A stretch of 64,000 bases of DNA from Fulvimarina sp040239565 (GTDB lineage: Bacteria; Pseudomonadota; Alphaproteobacteria; Rhizobiales; Rhizobiaceae). The position numbers were made by a program, and so were the translations under genes. Below the pieces are notes generated by a model that did no database searches, was not told the origin of the DNA, and was given only the letters and a program-made list of their open reading frames with translations. The stretch lies in contig NZ_JBEHWS010000001.1 of assembly GCF_040239565.1 (NCBI RefSeq), forward strand, positions 496,001 through 560,000, in the 5' to 3' direction. How positions within the stretch are numbered: position 1 is the stretch's first letter; each line of letters opens with the position of its first letter. Positions 24,925 to 34,276 of the stretch are shown piece by piece.

Positions 24925-25862
24925 TGGATATGCGCATCTTCATTCTCCTCGGCGGTGTTGTCCTCATCCTCGTCGCCGGGTCGATCGCCAGCGTCGTCCT
25001 CGGCAAGCGCGCGGAGACGGACGCGATGAAGGCGACCGTGCGCAATCTCTCCGAGCGCGTGAAAGCCTGGTGGGTCATGGTCGCGATCTTTGCCGCGGCC
25101 TTCCTGCTCGGGCCGGCGGTGACGCTGATCCTCTTCGCGCTCACCTCATTCTACTGCCTGCGAGAGTTCATCACGCTCACACCCACGCGGCCGGCTGATC
25201 ACCGGGCGGTGGCGACGGCCTTCTACGTCTTCATCCCGCTGCAATACTGGCTGATCTGGATCGACTGGCAGACGCTGTTTTCGATCGCGATTCCGGTCTA
25301 CGCCTTCCTGCTCTTGCCCGTTCTGGCCGTGCTTGCCGGTGAGACCGACCACTTTCTGGAGCGGACCTCGAAGGTGCAGTGGGGGCTGATGCTGACGGTG
25401 TTCTGCATCTCCCATGCGCCGGCGCTTCTGCTCCTCGATATTCCGGGGCATGAGGGCGAGAACTTCCTCTGGCTGTTCTTCCTCATCGCGGTCGTACAGC
25501 TTTCGGACGTCCTGCAATACGTGTTCGGCAAGCTCTACGGGAAGCGGAAGGTCGCACCGCGCGTTTCGCCGTCCAAGACCTGGGAGGGACTTATCGGCGG
25601 CGGTCTCTCCGCCTCTCTCATCGGCGCGGCACTCTTCTGGATCACGCCGTTCGGTCCACTTCAGGCCTTCGCGATGGCACTCGCCATCGTGATCGCAGGC
25701 TTTTGCGGCGGGCTCGTGCTCTCGGCGATCAAGCGCTCGATGGGCGCGAAGGACTGGGGCACGATGATCGAGGGCCATGGCGGCGCGCTCGACCGGATGG
25801 ATTCGGTCACCTTCGCCGCGCCGATCTTCTTCCATCTCACGAACTACTTCTTCGTTCCATGA
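24924..25862 (+). CDS. Phosphatidate cytidylyltransferase (CdsA-like)
   Basis: A 312-residue polytopic membrane protein with about eight hydrophobic segments and the complete CdsA signature near the C-terminus: SAIKRSMGAKDWGTMIEGHG then GALDRMDS. VSPSKTWEGLIGG is also diagnostic. It makes CDP-diacylglycerol from phosphatidate and CTP. The N-terminus (IFILLGGVVLILVAGSIASV plus a charged linker) is longer than in the housekeeping CdsA, as in YnbB-type proteins. Overlaps plsC by 1 nt and the next gene by 4 nt. Confidence 0.9.
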   Translation: MDMRIFILLGGVVLILVAGSIASVVLGKRAETDAMKATVRNLSERVKAWWVMVAIFAAAFLLGPAVTLILFALTSFYCLREFITLTPTRPADHRAVATAFYVFIPLQYWLIWIDWQTLFSIAIPVYAFLLLPVLAVLAGETDHFLERTSKVQWGLMLTVFCISHAPALLLLDIPGHEGENFLWLFFLIAVVQLSDVLQYVFGKLYGKRKVAPRVSPSKTWEGLIGGGLSASLIGAALFWITPFGPLQAFAMALAIVIAGFCGGLVLSAIKRSMGAKDWGTMIEGHGGALDRMDSVTFAAPIFFHLTNYFFVP

Positions 25863-26398
25863 TGATGGTTCTCTTCGCCGCGCTTTGGGGCTTCGGGGAG
25901 GCAAGCCTCTTCTTCGTGGTGCCGGACGTGCTGATCTCATTCGTCGCGGTGCGATACGGACTCACCAAGGCCCTGATGCTCGGTGGGTTTGCAGCTCTCG
26001 CTGCTGCGATGGCGGGCGCGTTCATGGCCTATTGGGGCGCGAGCGACGCAGAAGCCGCGATCGCCATGCTGGCGCAGATCCCGGCGATCGAAGAAGCGCT
26101 GATCGAGGCGACGCGGACGCGGCTCGCGGAGGACGGATACTGGGCGGTGCTCTCCGGCGCGGTCACCGGCGTTCCCTACAAGATATTCGCGGTGCTCGCC
26201 GGTGAGGCGGGCTGGTCGATCTTCGCTTTTGCGCTGATCTCGATTCCCATCCGCTTCTGCCGCTTCGCCTTGACGGCCGCCCTCGCGGGACTCGTGGGGC
26301 GCATTCTCGTCGCCGGGATCGGCATGCGCTGGGCGCTTGCTGCTCTCTGCGGGTTCTGGATCCTGCTTTACGCCTATTATTTCAACGCAATAGGATAG
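25859..26398 (+). CDS. Small polytopic membrane protein of unknown function
   Basis: A 179-residue protein with four to five hydrophobic segments (about 1-25, 38-60, 105-125, 130-150, 155-178). GFGEASLFFVVPDVLISFVA and LSGAVTGVPYKIFAVLAGEA faintly recall VTT/DedA-type membrane proteins, but I do not assign it. It is coupled to cdsA by a 4-nt overlap, so it probably acts with the phospholipid cassette. Three consecutive ATG codons begin the frame; the first overlaps the cdsA stop. Confidence 0.75.
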   Translation: MMMVLFAALWGFGEASLFFVVPDVLISFVAVRYGLTKALMLGGFAALAAAMAGAFMAYWGASDAEAAIAMLAQIPAIEEALIEATRTRLAEDGYWAVLSGAVTGVPYKIFAVLAGEAGWSIFAFALISIPIRFCRFALTAALAGLVGRILVAGIGMRWALAALCGFWILLYAYYFNAIG

Positions 26399-26471
26399 CA
26401 CTTCATCCTCTTGCGGCAGGCCCGCGTTGCGGTGCATCATCGCACTTTGAGAAGACGAAGCGAGGCGCTTG

Positions 26472-26840
26472 ATGGCGGGCGAAGACGGCGGCACCCTGAC
26501 GACCCATGTGCTGGACACGGCAACCGGACAGCCGGCGAGGGGGCTTGCGATCAAGCTCTACCGCCTCGGCTCCAGCGGCGCACGCGAGAAGATCGCCGAC
26601 GTGACGACGAACGGCGACGGCCGCTGCGACGGGCCGATCCTCGGTACGGATGATTTCCAGATCGGGCTATACGAACTGGTCTTCGAAGCCGGGGCCTATT
26701 TCGATGGCCTCGACCTCGACCTGCCCGATCCGAAATTTCTCGACGATGTCGTCATCCGCTTCGGCATGAGCGAGCACACCCATTATCACGTGCCGCTGCT
26801 GATCTCGCCCTTTGGCTATTCCACCTATCGGGGGAGCTGA
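26472..26840 (+). CDS. uraH: 5-hydroxyisourate hydrolase (transthyretin-like)
   Basis: A 122-residue transthyretin-related protein that hydrolyses 5-hydroxyisourate, the product of urate hydroxylase, to OHCU. Hallmarks: LTTHVLDTATGQPARGLAIK (catalytic His), TNGDGRCDGP, and HTHYHVPLLISPFGYSTYRG with the C-terminal YRGS signature that separates HIU hydrolases from vertebrate transthyretin. The stop is directly followed by the ATG of xdhA, so it heads the xanthine oxidation operon. A TTG precedes the ATG in frame. Confidence 0.96.
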   Translation: MAGEDGGTLTTHVLDTATGQPARGLAIKLYRLGSSGAREKIADVTTNGDGRCDGPILGTDDFQIGLYELVFEAGAYFDGLDLDLPDPKFLDDVVIRFGMSEHTHYHVPLLISPFGYSTYRGS

Positions 26841-28343
26841 ATGGCATCCGAGAGCAACCAGCCGATCCGCTTTCTCCTCAATGGCGAAGAGCGCTCCGTC
26901 TCCGGGCTGTCTGCGACGACGACTTTGCTTCGATATCTGCGCGAAACCGAGCGGCTGACCGGTACCAAGGAAGGCTGCGCCGAGGGCGATTGTGGGGCCT
27001 GCACGGTGCTGATATCGGAAAACGATGGTCAGGGCGGGCTGAAGCGCCGGCCGGTGAACGCCTGCATCCAGTTCCTGCCTGCCATGAACGGCCGCGCGAT
27101 CGAGACCGTGGAAAAGCTTGGCAGCCATCGCGGCGCGGATGGGGCCAAAGCTCTGCGCACGGCGATGGTGGAGGGCCATGCCAGCCAGTGCGGCTTTTGC
27201 ACGCCGGGTTTCGTCGTCCAGCTATTCTCCGCCTGGGACGGTGGCAAGCTGACGGATCGCCAGACTGTGAAGGACCAGATTTCCGGAAACTTATGTCGCT
27301 GCACCGGCTACGGCCCGATCATCGATGCGGGCGAGGCGCTGGCGAAGCTGCCAAAGCCCGACACACTGGGCGAAGATCTGGCGCTCGCGAAACGCCTCGG
27401 GGCTATCCAGAGCGGCGCGATCTTCCGCTACGAGGCTGAGAGCCCCGGCGGTCCGCAGCTCTGGTTCGCACCGGAAAACGTGGACGATCTCGCCGACACC
27501 TATGCAGCCCATCCCGACGCGACCCTCGTCGCGGGGGCGACGGATGTGGGGCTCTGGGTGACGAAACAGCACCGCGATCTCTCCGTCCTGATCGATGTCT
27601 CGAAAGTGCGGGACATACAGATGATCGAGGAGCGGCTGGGCGTCCTTTATTTCGGGGCTGGCGTTACCCATGCCGAGGCACTGGAAACGCTCGCTGACAT
27701 CCATCCCGACCTCGGTGAGATGATGCGCCGCTTCGCCGGCTCGCAGATCCGCAATGCCGGGACCGTCGGCGGCAATATCGCGAACGGTTCGCCCATCGGC
27801 GATCTGCCGCCCTGCCTCATCGCCCTCGGTGCGCGGGTCTACCTGCGTAAGGGTGACGATATACGCGTTCTCGATCTGGAGCGCTTCTTCATCGAATACG
27901 GCAAACAGGATCGCGCGCCGGGCGAGTTCGTCGTCGCGCTGGAAGTGCCGCGGCTGGAAGATAACCAGCGCTATTTCGCGCACAAGATATCGAAGCGTTT
28001 CGACTCAGATATCTCCGCCGTCATGGCTGCCTTCCGGCTGACCTTTGATGGGGAGAATGTGAGCGAAGCCAGGCTTGCCTTTGGCGGGATGGCCGGGGTG
28101 CCTAAGCGGGCAGAACATGCCGAGGCCGTGCTTCTTGGCCGGCCGTTCGATGAGGCCGCGGTGCGCGAGGCTCAAATCGCGCTTGCCGAGGATTTCCAGC
28201 CGCTGACGGATATGCGGGCTTCGAGCGGATACCGGCTGAAGACGGCGCAGAACCTGCTGGAGAGGTTTCGGCTGGAGCTAGGCGAGAAGAAGCCGGCGCG
28301 GATTTCTGCGTTCGAAACCGGTGAAGCGCAGGGAGCGGCCTGA
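26841..28343 (+). CDS. xdhA: Xanthine dehydrogenase small subunit XdhA (Fe-S and FAD)
   Basis: A 500-residue subunit. The N-terminal [2Fe-2S] domain has CAEGDCGAC and a further Cys in VNACIQF; the second [2Fe-2S] domain has CGFCTPGF and CRCTGYGPI. The FAD domain follows (about 190-370) with LVAGATDVGLWV and AGTVGGNIANGSPIGDLPP, then the CO-dehydrogenase flavoprotein C-terminal domain. It passes electrons from the molybdenum site of XdhB to NAD. Overlaps xdhB by 1 nt (TGATG). Confidence 0.95.
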   Translation: MASESNQPIRFLLNGEERSVSGLSATTTLLRYLRETERLTGTKEGCAEGDCGACTVLISENDGQGGLKRRPVNACIQFLPAMNGRAIETVEKLGSHRGADGAKALRTAMVEGHASQCGFCTPGFVVQLFSAWDGGKLTDRQTVKDQISGNLCRCTGYGPIIDAGEALAKLPKPDTLGEDLALAKRLGAIQSGAIFRYEAESPGGPQLWFAPENVDDLADTYAAHPDATLVAGATDVGLWVTKQHRDLSVLIDVSKVRDIQMIEERLGVLYFGAGVTHAEALETLADIHPDLGEMMRRFAGSQIRNAGTVGGNIANGSPIGDLPPCLIALGARVYLRKGDDIRVLDLERFFIEYGKQDRAPGEFVVALEVPRLEDNQRYFAHKISKRFDSDISAVMAAFRLTFDGENVSEARLAFGGMAGVPKRAEHAEAVLLGRPFDEAAVREAQIALAEDFQPLTDMRASSGYRLKTAQNLLERFRLELGEKKPARISAFETGEAQGAA

Positions 28344-30760
28344 TGGACGAAACCCGCATCCAGGATCGCTCCGGCGCAGGCGAGCCTTCCGCCGCCGAAC
28401 TCGACGAGCGCAGGCCGACCCACGAACGGTCGATCAAGGGCGGCGTCCATACCAGGCACATCCACGACAGCGGCGCGAAACACGTCTCCGGCATCGCGCG
28501 CTATATCGACGATGAACCGGAACTACCTGGCACGCTGCAGATCTATATTGCCATGAGCGAAAAGGCCCATGCGCGCATCCTCTCACTCGATCTCTCCAAG
28601 GTCCGAGCGGCTCCCGGCGTCGCCTGCGTCCTGACCGCCGACGATATCCCCGGCCAAAACGACTATTCGCCTGTGTTTGGCGACGATCCGATCTTTCCGC
28701 CGACGAGCGGGCCAGAGGCCATAGTACAATATATCGGCCAGCCCATTTTCGCCGTCGCGGCTGAGACCATCGATCTCGCGCGGCGCGCGGCGAAGCTTGC
28801 GGTCGTAGAATACGAAGAGCTTCCGGCCGCGATCTCCATCGAACAGGCGTTGGCCGCGGCCAAGGAGGCCGGCAACGATCTTCTCGACCCGCATGAAATG
28901 CGGATCGGAGACGTCGATTCCGCGCTCGAGGCCGCCCCTCACCGCGTCCTTGGCCGCTTGGCGGTCGGCGGTCAGGACCACTTCTATCTCGAAGGCCAGA
29001 TCGCCACTTCGATCCCGCTCGAAGACGGCGACGTTCTGGTGCGCTCCTCGACCCAGCATCCGTCCGAAGTCCAGCACAATGTCGCTAAGATGCTCGGCGT
29101 GCCGGACCATGCGGTGACGGTCGAGGTGCGGCGCATGGGCGGCGGGTTCGGCGGCAAGGAGAGCCAGCCGGCGCTTTTCGCGGCCGTCACCGCGCTTGCG
29201 GCGGTGAAGACCGGGCGGCCGGTCAAATGCCGGCTCGACCGCGACGACGACATGGAGATGACCGGCAAGCGCCACGAGGTCGAGATCGATTACGCGGTCG
29301 GCTATTCCGAGGATGGGCGCATCGCGGCGGGCGATTTCTCCCATCTCGTTCGATGCGGCTACTCGCGCGATCTGTCGGCCGCCATCGCGGACCGGGCGAT
29401 GTTCCACGCCGACAATGCCTATAGCATCCCCGCCGCGCGCATCCTGTCGCGCCGGCTGAAGACGCATACCGTCTCCAACACCGCCTTTCGCGGCTTCGGC
29501 GGGCCGCAGGGCATGGTGGGCATCGAACGCGTGATGGACCGGATCGCCTTCGAGGCGGGGCTCGATCCGCTCGATGTACGCAAGGCGAATTTCTATCCGT
29601 CTTTCGACTCAGGCGCGGAGCCGGGTGTGACACCCTATCATATGCCGGTGACGGACTCGATCATTTCCGAAGTCGTCGACGAATTGGAGGCAACATCGGA
29701 CTATCGCGCGCGCCGCGACTCGATCAGCCAGTTCAATGCGAAAAGCCCGATCCTTAAGAAGGGCCTCGCCCTGACGCCGGTGAAGTTCGGCATCTCCTTC
29801 ACCACCAGCCATCTCAATCAGGCCGGCGCGCTTGTTCATGTCTACAAGGATGGCTCGGTTCACCTGAACCATGGCGGCACGGAGATGGGGCAGGGCCTCT
29901 TCGTCAAGGTCGCCCAGGTCGTGGCCGAGGAATTCCAGATCGACATCGATCATGTGAAGATCACCGCGACGACCACCGCCAAGGTGCCGAACACCTCCGC
30001 GACGGCGGCCTCCTCGGGCTCGGACCTCAACGGCATGGCGGCGCAAGCTGCGGCGCGCACGATCAAGAACCGGCTGATCGACTATGCGGTCGCCCGCTAC
30101 AACGTGCCGAAGGAGCAGGTGGTGTTCGCGGCGAACCGCGTCTTGATCGGCAACGAGGAGAAGCGCTTCGCCGATCTGGTGGGCGAAGCCTATCTCGCGC
30201 GCATCTCGCTCTCTTCGACCGGCTTCTACGCAACGCCCGGCATCCACTACGACCGTCAGAGCGCGAGCGGCGAGCCCTTCTACTATTTCGCCTATGGTGC
30301 GGCCTGCTCGGAGGTCGTGGTCGACACTCTGACCGGCGAATACAAGCTTATCCGCGCCGATATCCTGCATGATTGCGGCAAGTCCCTGAACCCGGCGATC
30401 GACCGGGGCCAGATCGAAGGCGGCTTCATTCAGGGCATGGGCTGGCTGACAACGGAGGAGCTGTGGTGGAACGAAAAGGGTCGGCTGATGACCCATGCGC
30501 CCTCCACCTACAAGATCCCAACGGCCAATGACCGGCCGGACGATCTGCGCATCGCCATCTGGGAAAAGGGTGAGAACCGCTCCGACACGATCTACCGTTC
30601 AAAAGCGGTCGGCGAGCCGCCCTTCATGCTGGCGATCTCCGTGTTCTCGGCCCTGACCGACGCGGTAATCGCGGCCGGCGACGGCAAGGGCTTCCCCGAT
30701 CTCGACGCGCCGGCGACGCCGGAGCGGGTGCTGAAGGCGATAGAGGGGGTGAGGGGGTGA
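28343..30760 (+). CDS. xdhB: Xanthine dehydrogenase large subunit XdhB (molybdopterin)
   Basis: An 805-residue molybdopterin-binding subunit, normal length. Key features: RRMGGGFGGKESQPALFAAV, FRGFGGPQGMVGIERVM, VHLNHGGTEMGQGLFVKV and the catalytic Glu in KAVGEPPFMLAISVF near the C-terminus. Arg and Glu residues for purine binding lie in the expected segments. It hydroxylates hypoxanthine and xanthine to urate. No Tat signal, so it is cytoplasmic, unlike the other molybdenum hydroxylase at 40121-42313. Confidence 0.95.
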   Translation: MDETRIQDRSGAGEPSAAELDERRPTHERSIKGGVHTRHIHDSGAKHVSGIARYIDDEPELPGTLQIYIAMSEKAHARILSLDLSKVRAAPGVACVLTADDIPGQNDYSPVFGDDPIFPPTSGPEAIVQYIGQPIFAVAAETIDLARRAAKLAVVEYEELPAAISIEQALAAAKEAGNDLLDPHEMRIGDVDSALEAAPHRVLGRLAVGGQDHFYLEGQIATSIPLEDGDVLVRSSTQHPSEVQHNVAKMLGVPDHAVTVEVRRMGGGFGGKESQPALFAAVTALAAVKTGRPVKCRLDRDDDMEMTGKRHEVEIDYAVGYSEDGRIAAGDFSHLVRCGYSRDLSAAIADRAMFHADNAYSIPAARILSRRLKTHTVSNTAFRGFGGPQGMVGIERVMDRIAFEAGLDPLDVRKANFYPSFDSGAEPGVTPYHMPVTDSIISEVVDELEATSDYRARRDSISQFNAKSPILKKGLALTPVKFGISFTTSHLNQAGALVHVYKDGSVHLNHGGTEMGQGLFVKVAQVVAEEFQIDIDHVKITATTTAKVPNTSATAASSGSDLNGMAAQAAARTIKNRLIDYAVARYNVPKEQVVFAANRVLIGNEEKRFADLVGEAYLARISLSSTGFYATPGIHYDRQSASGEPFYYFAYGAACSEVVVDTLTGEYKLIRADILHDCGKSLNPAIDRGQIEGGFIQGMGWLTTEELWWNEKGRLMTHAPSTYKIPTANDRPDDLRIAIWEKGENRSDTIYRSKAVGEPPFMLAISVFSALTDAVIAAGDGKGFPDLDAPATPERVLKAIEGVRG

Positions 30761-31563
30761 GCCAAGACGCTGTCCTCGTCACCATCACCCGCACTTACGG
30801 CTCGACGCCTCGGGAGGCGGGGGCGTCGATGATGGTTACCGCCGATGGCCTGGAGGATACGATCGGCGGCGGGCGGCTGGAATTCGATGCGATCGAGACA
30901 GCGCGGCGGATGCTGGAAACCGGAGAGTTGCGCGCGGAGCGATCGGTGCCGCTTGGGCCTGAAATCGGCCAGTGCTGCGGCGGTCGCGTTGATCTTCTTT
31001 TCGAGCATGCCGATGATGCAGTCATGGCCCGCAAGCGCGAGGAAGCGGCGGACCGGGAGGCCGAGCGGCCTCACGTAGTCCTGTTCGGTGCGGGGCATAC
31101 GGGCCGTGCGATGGCCCAGGCGCTCGCGCCCTTGCCACTCAACATCACGCTTATCGACACGCGCGCCGAGACGCTCAAGGCCCTCCCCGAATCGGTCCGC
31201 ACTGTCGCGGCGGCCATGCCGGAATCGATGGTCGCCGAGGCGCCGGCCGGCGCTGGCTTCGTGGTGATGACCCACGACCACGCGCTCGATTTCCTGATCG
31301 CCGCCGAAGCGTTGCGTCGGCGCGATGCGGCCTATATCGGAATGATCGGTTCGGCGACGAAGCGGGCGCGGTTCAAGACTTATCTGGAAGAGATCGGCCG
31401 GGAACCCGATATCGGGCGGCTGACCCTGCCTCTGGGCGGCTCGGCGCTGCGCGACAAGCGCCCGGAAGTGATCGCCGCGATGACGGCGGCCGAGCTCTGT
31501 GCCTGCCTTCTTTCCGATCAACAGAAAACGGTGCCCGTTCGCTTGGCAGATGCGGTTTTGTAG
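30757..31563 (+). CDS. xdhC: Xanthine dehydrogenase accessory protein XdhC
   Basis: A 268-residue XdhC protein that binds, sulfurates and inserts the molybdenum cofactor into XdhB. N-terminal region TITRTYGSTPREAGASMMVT and GQCCGGRVDLLFE (cofactor-binding Cys residues); C-terminal Rossmann region VVLFGAGHTGRAMAQALAPL and YIGMIGSATKRARFKTYL. The start is a GTG overlapping the xdhB stop (4 nt). Confidence 0.94.
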   Translation: MSQDAVLVTITRTYGSTPREAGASMMVTADGLEDTIGGGRLEFDAIETARRMLETGELRAERSVPLGPEIGQCCGGRVDLLFEHADDAVMARKREEAADREAERPHVVLFGAGHTGRAMAQALAPLPLNITLIDTRAETLKALPESVRTVAAAMPESMVAEAPAGAGFVVMTHDHALDFLIAAEALRRRDAAYIGMIGSATKRARFKTYLEEIGREPDIGRLTLPLGGSALRDKRPEVIAAMTAAELCACLLSDQQKTVPVRLADAVL

Positions 31564-31607
31564 TGCCATAGTGCGGCGAACGAATTGAATGGGATAGCCC
31601 GCGATCC

Positions 31608-33158
31608 ATGACGTCGCGCCTCGAGCTGAACGGTATCACCAAGCGCTTTCCGGGTGTGACCGCCAACGAGAACGTCTCGTTCGCCGTCGCGCCGGGCGAA
31701 ATTCACGCACTTCTCGGCGAGAATGGTGCCGGGAAGTCGACCCTGGTCAAGATCATCTACGGGGTCCAGCGGGCCGATGAAGGGACGATCACCTTCGACG
31801 GCAAGAAGGTCGATATCGCCTCGCCCAATGCGGCCCGCGCGCTCGGCATAGGCATGGTGTTCCAGCATTTCTCGCTGTTCGAGGCGATGACGGTGCTCGA
31901 AAACATCGCCCTCGGCATGGATAATCCGCCGCCGCGCCGGGAGCTGGAGGAAAAGGTCCGGCAGGTTCTGAAGACCTACGGCCTGTCGCTCGATCCGCAC
32001 CGCGACGTCCACACGCTGTCGGTCGGTGAGCGCCAGCGCATCGAGATCGTCCGCGCGCTGATCCAGAGCCCGAAGCTCCTCATCATGGATGAGCCGACCT
32101 CGGTGCTGACGCCGCAGGAGGTGGACCGGCTGTTCGAGACCCTGCGCCAGCTGAAGAGCGAAGGTTGCTCGATCCTCTACATTTCGCACAAGCTTTCCGA
32201 GATCAAAGCGCTCTGCGATTCGGCGACGGTCCTGCGTGCCGGCAAGGTGGTCGGCACCTGCGATCCGGCGCAAGAAACCGCGCGCTCCATGGCCGAGATG
32301 ATGATTGGTGGGAGCCTGAAGGACCTCTCCTCCAAGGACGACTGCGTCTATGGCGAGGAGCGCTTCGCGGTCTCGAACCTTTCCGCACCGGGTGAGCCGC
32401 CCTTCGGCGTGAGCCTCAAGGATGTCTCCTTCTCGATCCGCTCGGGCGAAATCCTCGGCATTGCGGGAGTCGCCGGCAACGGCCAGAACGAGCTTCTCTC
32501 GGTGCTTTCGGGCGAGCGGACGGATGGTGTCTCCGGCGCGATCACGCTCGATGGCGAAGAGCTTTCGAAACTCGGCGTCGGCGCGCGGCGGAAGAAGGGG
32601 CTCGCCGCGCTGCCCGAAGAGCGCAACGGCCATGCGGCGATCGGCCAGATGAGCCTTGCTGAGAACACGCTTCTCTCCGCGCGCGGCCCGAAATCGCTTG
32701 CGGGCAACGGCATTCTGAGGACGGGCAAGGCGCATGAGTATGCGAAAGCCGTCATCGAGGCCTTCTCGGTAAAGGCGACGGGTCCGAAGGCGAAGGCGGG
32801 AAGCCTTTCGGGCGGAAACCTTCAGAAATTCGTGGTCGGGCGCGAGATCATGACCGATCCGGCGGTCTTTATCGTCTCCCAGCCCACCTGGGGCGTCGAT
32901 GCGGGCGCGGCGGGCTTCATTCGTCAGGCGATGATCGATCTCGTCGCGAAAGGTGCCGCGATCCTGCTCGTCAGCCAGGACCTCGACGAACTGCTCGAAC
33001 TCTGCGATCGGCTGGCCGTGATCAATGGCGGCAAGCTTTCCGAGGCGATGGATGTGAAGACGGTCTCGATCGAAAAGGTCGGCCTCCTGATGGGCGGCGT
33101 TCATGGCGAGGACGACGCCGATGCGGACGCGGCGCTGACCCGGGAGAAGGCCTCATGA
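31608..33158 (+). CDS. Nucleoside-type ABC transporter ATP-binding protein (BMP importer)
   Basis: A 516-residue protein with two fused ABC domains. First: Walker A LLGENGAGKSTLVK, LSVGERQRIEIVRALI, Walker B LLIMDEPTSVLTPQEV. Second: GVAGNGQNELLSVLSGE, LSGGNLQKFVVGREI and QPTWGVDAGA. The pattern GMVFQHFSLFEAMTVLENIA is typical of the NupA/YufO group. The two permeases and BMP-family receptor downstream complete a purine nucleoside or nucleobase importer. It starts 44 nt after xdhC, in line with cotranscription. Confidence 0.93.
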   Translation: MTSRLELNGITKRFPGVTANENVSFAVAPGEIHALLGENGAGKSTLVKIIYGVQRADEGTITFDGKKVDIASPNAARALGIGMVFQHFSLFEAMTVLENIALGMDNPPPRRELEEKVRQVLKTYGLSLDPHRDVHTLSVGERQRIEIVRALIQSPKLLIMDEPTSVLTPQEVDRLFETLRQLKSEGCSILYISHKLSEIKALCDSATVLRAGKVVGTCDPAQETARSMAEMMIGGSLKDLSSKDDCVYGEERFAVSNLSAPGEPPFGVSLKDVSFSIRSGEILGIAGVAGNGQNELLSVLSGERTDGVSGAITLDGEELSKLGVGARRKKGLAALPEERNGHAAIGQMSLAENTLLSARGPKSLAGNGILRTGKAHEYAKAVIEAFSVKATGPKAKAGSLSGGNLQKFVVGREIMTDPAVFIVSQPTWGVDAGAAGFIRQAMIDLVAKGAAILLVSQDLDELLELCDRLAVINGGKLSEAMDVKTVSIEKVGLLMGGVHGEDDADADAALTREKAS

Positions 33159-34276
33159 TGGGCTGGAATCTGGAGCCCCGGCGCGAGGCGAGCCGCAAGG
33201 CCAATCTCGCGGCCCCCGTGATCGCGGTCGTCGGCGCGCTCGTCATCGGCGCGATTCTCTTCACGTTGCTAGGACATAATGGCGTTTCGGCTGTGTACGA
33301 GATCTTCGTCGCGCCGCTCACCAGCGCCTATCGCTGGCAGGATCTGTTGGTGAAGGCCGCGCCGCTCGCGATTATCGCGACCGGGCTTGCCATCGGTTTC
33401 AGGGCCAATGTCTGGAATATCGGGGCCGAGGGACAATACATTCTCGGTGGCCTCGGCGGCACCTGGGTGGCGCTCCAGACCCTCGACATGACGGGTGCGT
33501 GGATCCTCCCCGCGATGATCCTTATGGGCATGATCTGGGGCGCGGCCTATGCAGCGGTGCCGGCGTTCCTGAAGACCAAGCTCGGCGTCAACGAAATCCT
33601 CTCCTCGCTGATGCTGAACTATGTAGCGATCCAGCTTCTCTATTACCTGATGCGCGCGCCGTGGAAGGACCCGATGGCCTTCGGCTTTCCGCAGACGGCG
33701 ATGTTCACCTCTGACCAGACCCTGCCCATGGTGGCGTCCGGCACCCTCGTCCATCTCGGCGTGCCGATCGCTGCCGCGATCGCGCTGACGGCATGGGGCG
33801 TGATGACCCGCACGATCGTCGGATTTCAGGTGAGAAGCGTCGGTGCGAGCCCCAAGGCGGCGCGCTTTGCAGGTTTTTCGGCCAACTCGACCGTCTGGCT
33901 CGCGCTTCTGATCGGCGGCGGGCTGGCGGGGCTAGCCGGCATTCTCGAAGCCTCCGGTCCGTTCGGCCAGATGGTGCCGCAGTTCCCGACGGGCTACGGC
34001 TATACCGCGATCATCGTCGCCTTTCTCGGGCGGCTGAACCCGCTCGGCATTCTTATCGCGAGTTTCGTGCTGGCGCTCACCTATGTGGGCGGCGAGAATG
34101 CGCAGACGGCGATCGGCCTGCCGAATGCCGCCGCCGGCGTCTTCCAGGCGCTGATGCTGTTCTTCCTCCTCGGTGTCGACATTCTCGCCTCCTACCGCCT
34201 GAAGCGGAGCGCGCCGGCAAAGGCCGCAGTCGAGACACGCTCCACCGCGACGAATGTGGAGGCGGCGCGCGCATGA
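33155..34276 (+). CDS. Nucleoside-type ABC transporter permease 1
   Basis: A 373-residue membrane protein of the YufP/NupB type, with about nine hydrophobic segments. Markers: LAIIATGLAIGFRANVWNIG, AEGQYILGGLGGTWVAL, GVNEILSSLMLNYVAIQLL and RSVGASPKAARFAGFSANST. Overlaps the ATPase and the second permease by 4 nt each. Pairs with the next gene product as the channel. Confidence 0.92.
   Translation: MMGWNLEPRREASRKANLAAPVIAVVGALVIGAILFTLLGHNGVSAVYEIFVAPLTSAYRWQDLLVKAAPLAIIATGLAIGFRANVWNIGAEGQYILGGLGGTWVALQTLDMTGAWILPAMILMGMIWGAAYAAVPAFLKTKLGVNEILSSLMLNYVAIQLLYYLMRAPWKDPMAFGFPQTAMFTSDQTLPMVASGTLVHLGVPIAAAIALTAWGVMTRTIVGFQVRSVGASPKAARFAGFSANSTVWLALLIGGGLAGLAGILEASGPFGQMVPQFPTGYGYTAIIVAFLGRLNPLGILIASFVLALTYVGGENAQTAIGLPNAAAGVFQALMLFFLLGVDILASYRLKRSAPAKAAVETRSTATNVEAARA

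Noticed and set aside
31518..33104. A 528-codon open frame on the minus strand opposite the nucleoside ABC ATPase
   Set aside because: Shadow of the ATPase gene, rich in Arg/His/Asp without motifs.
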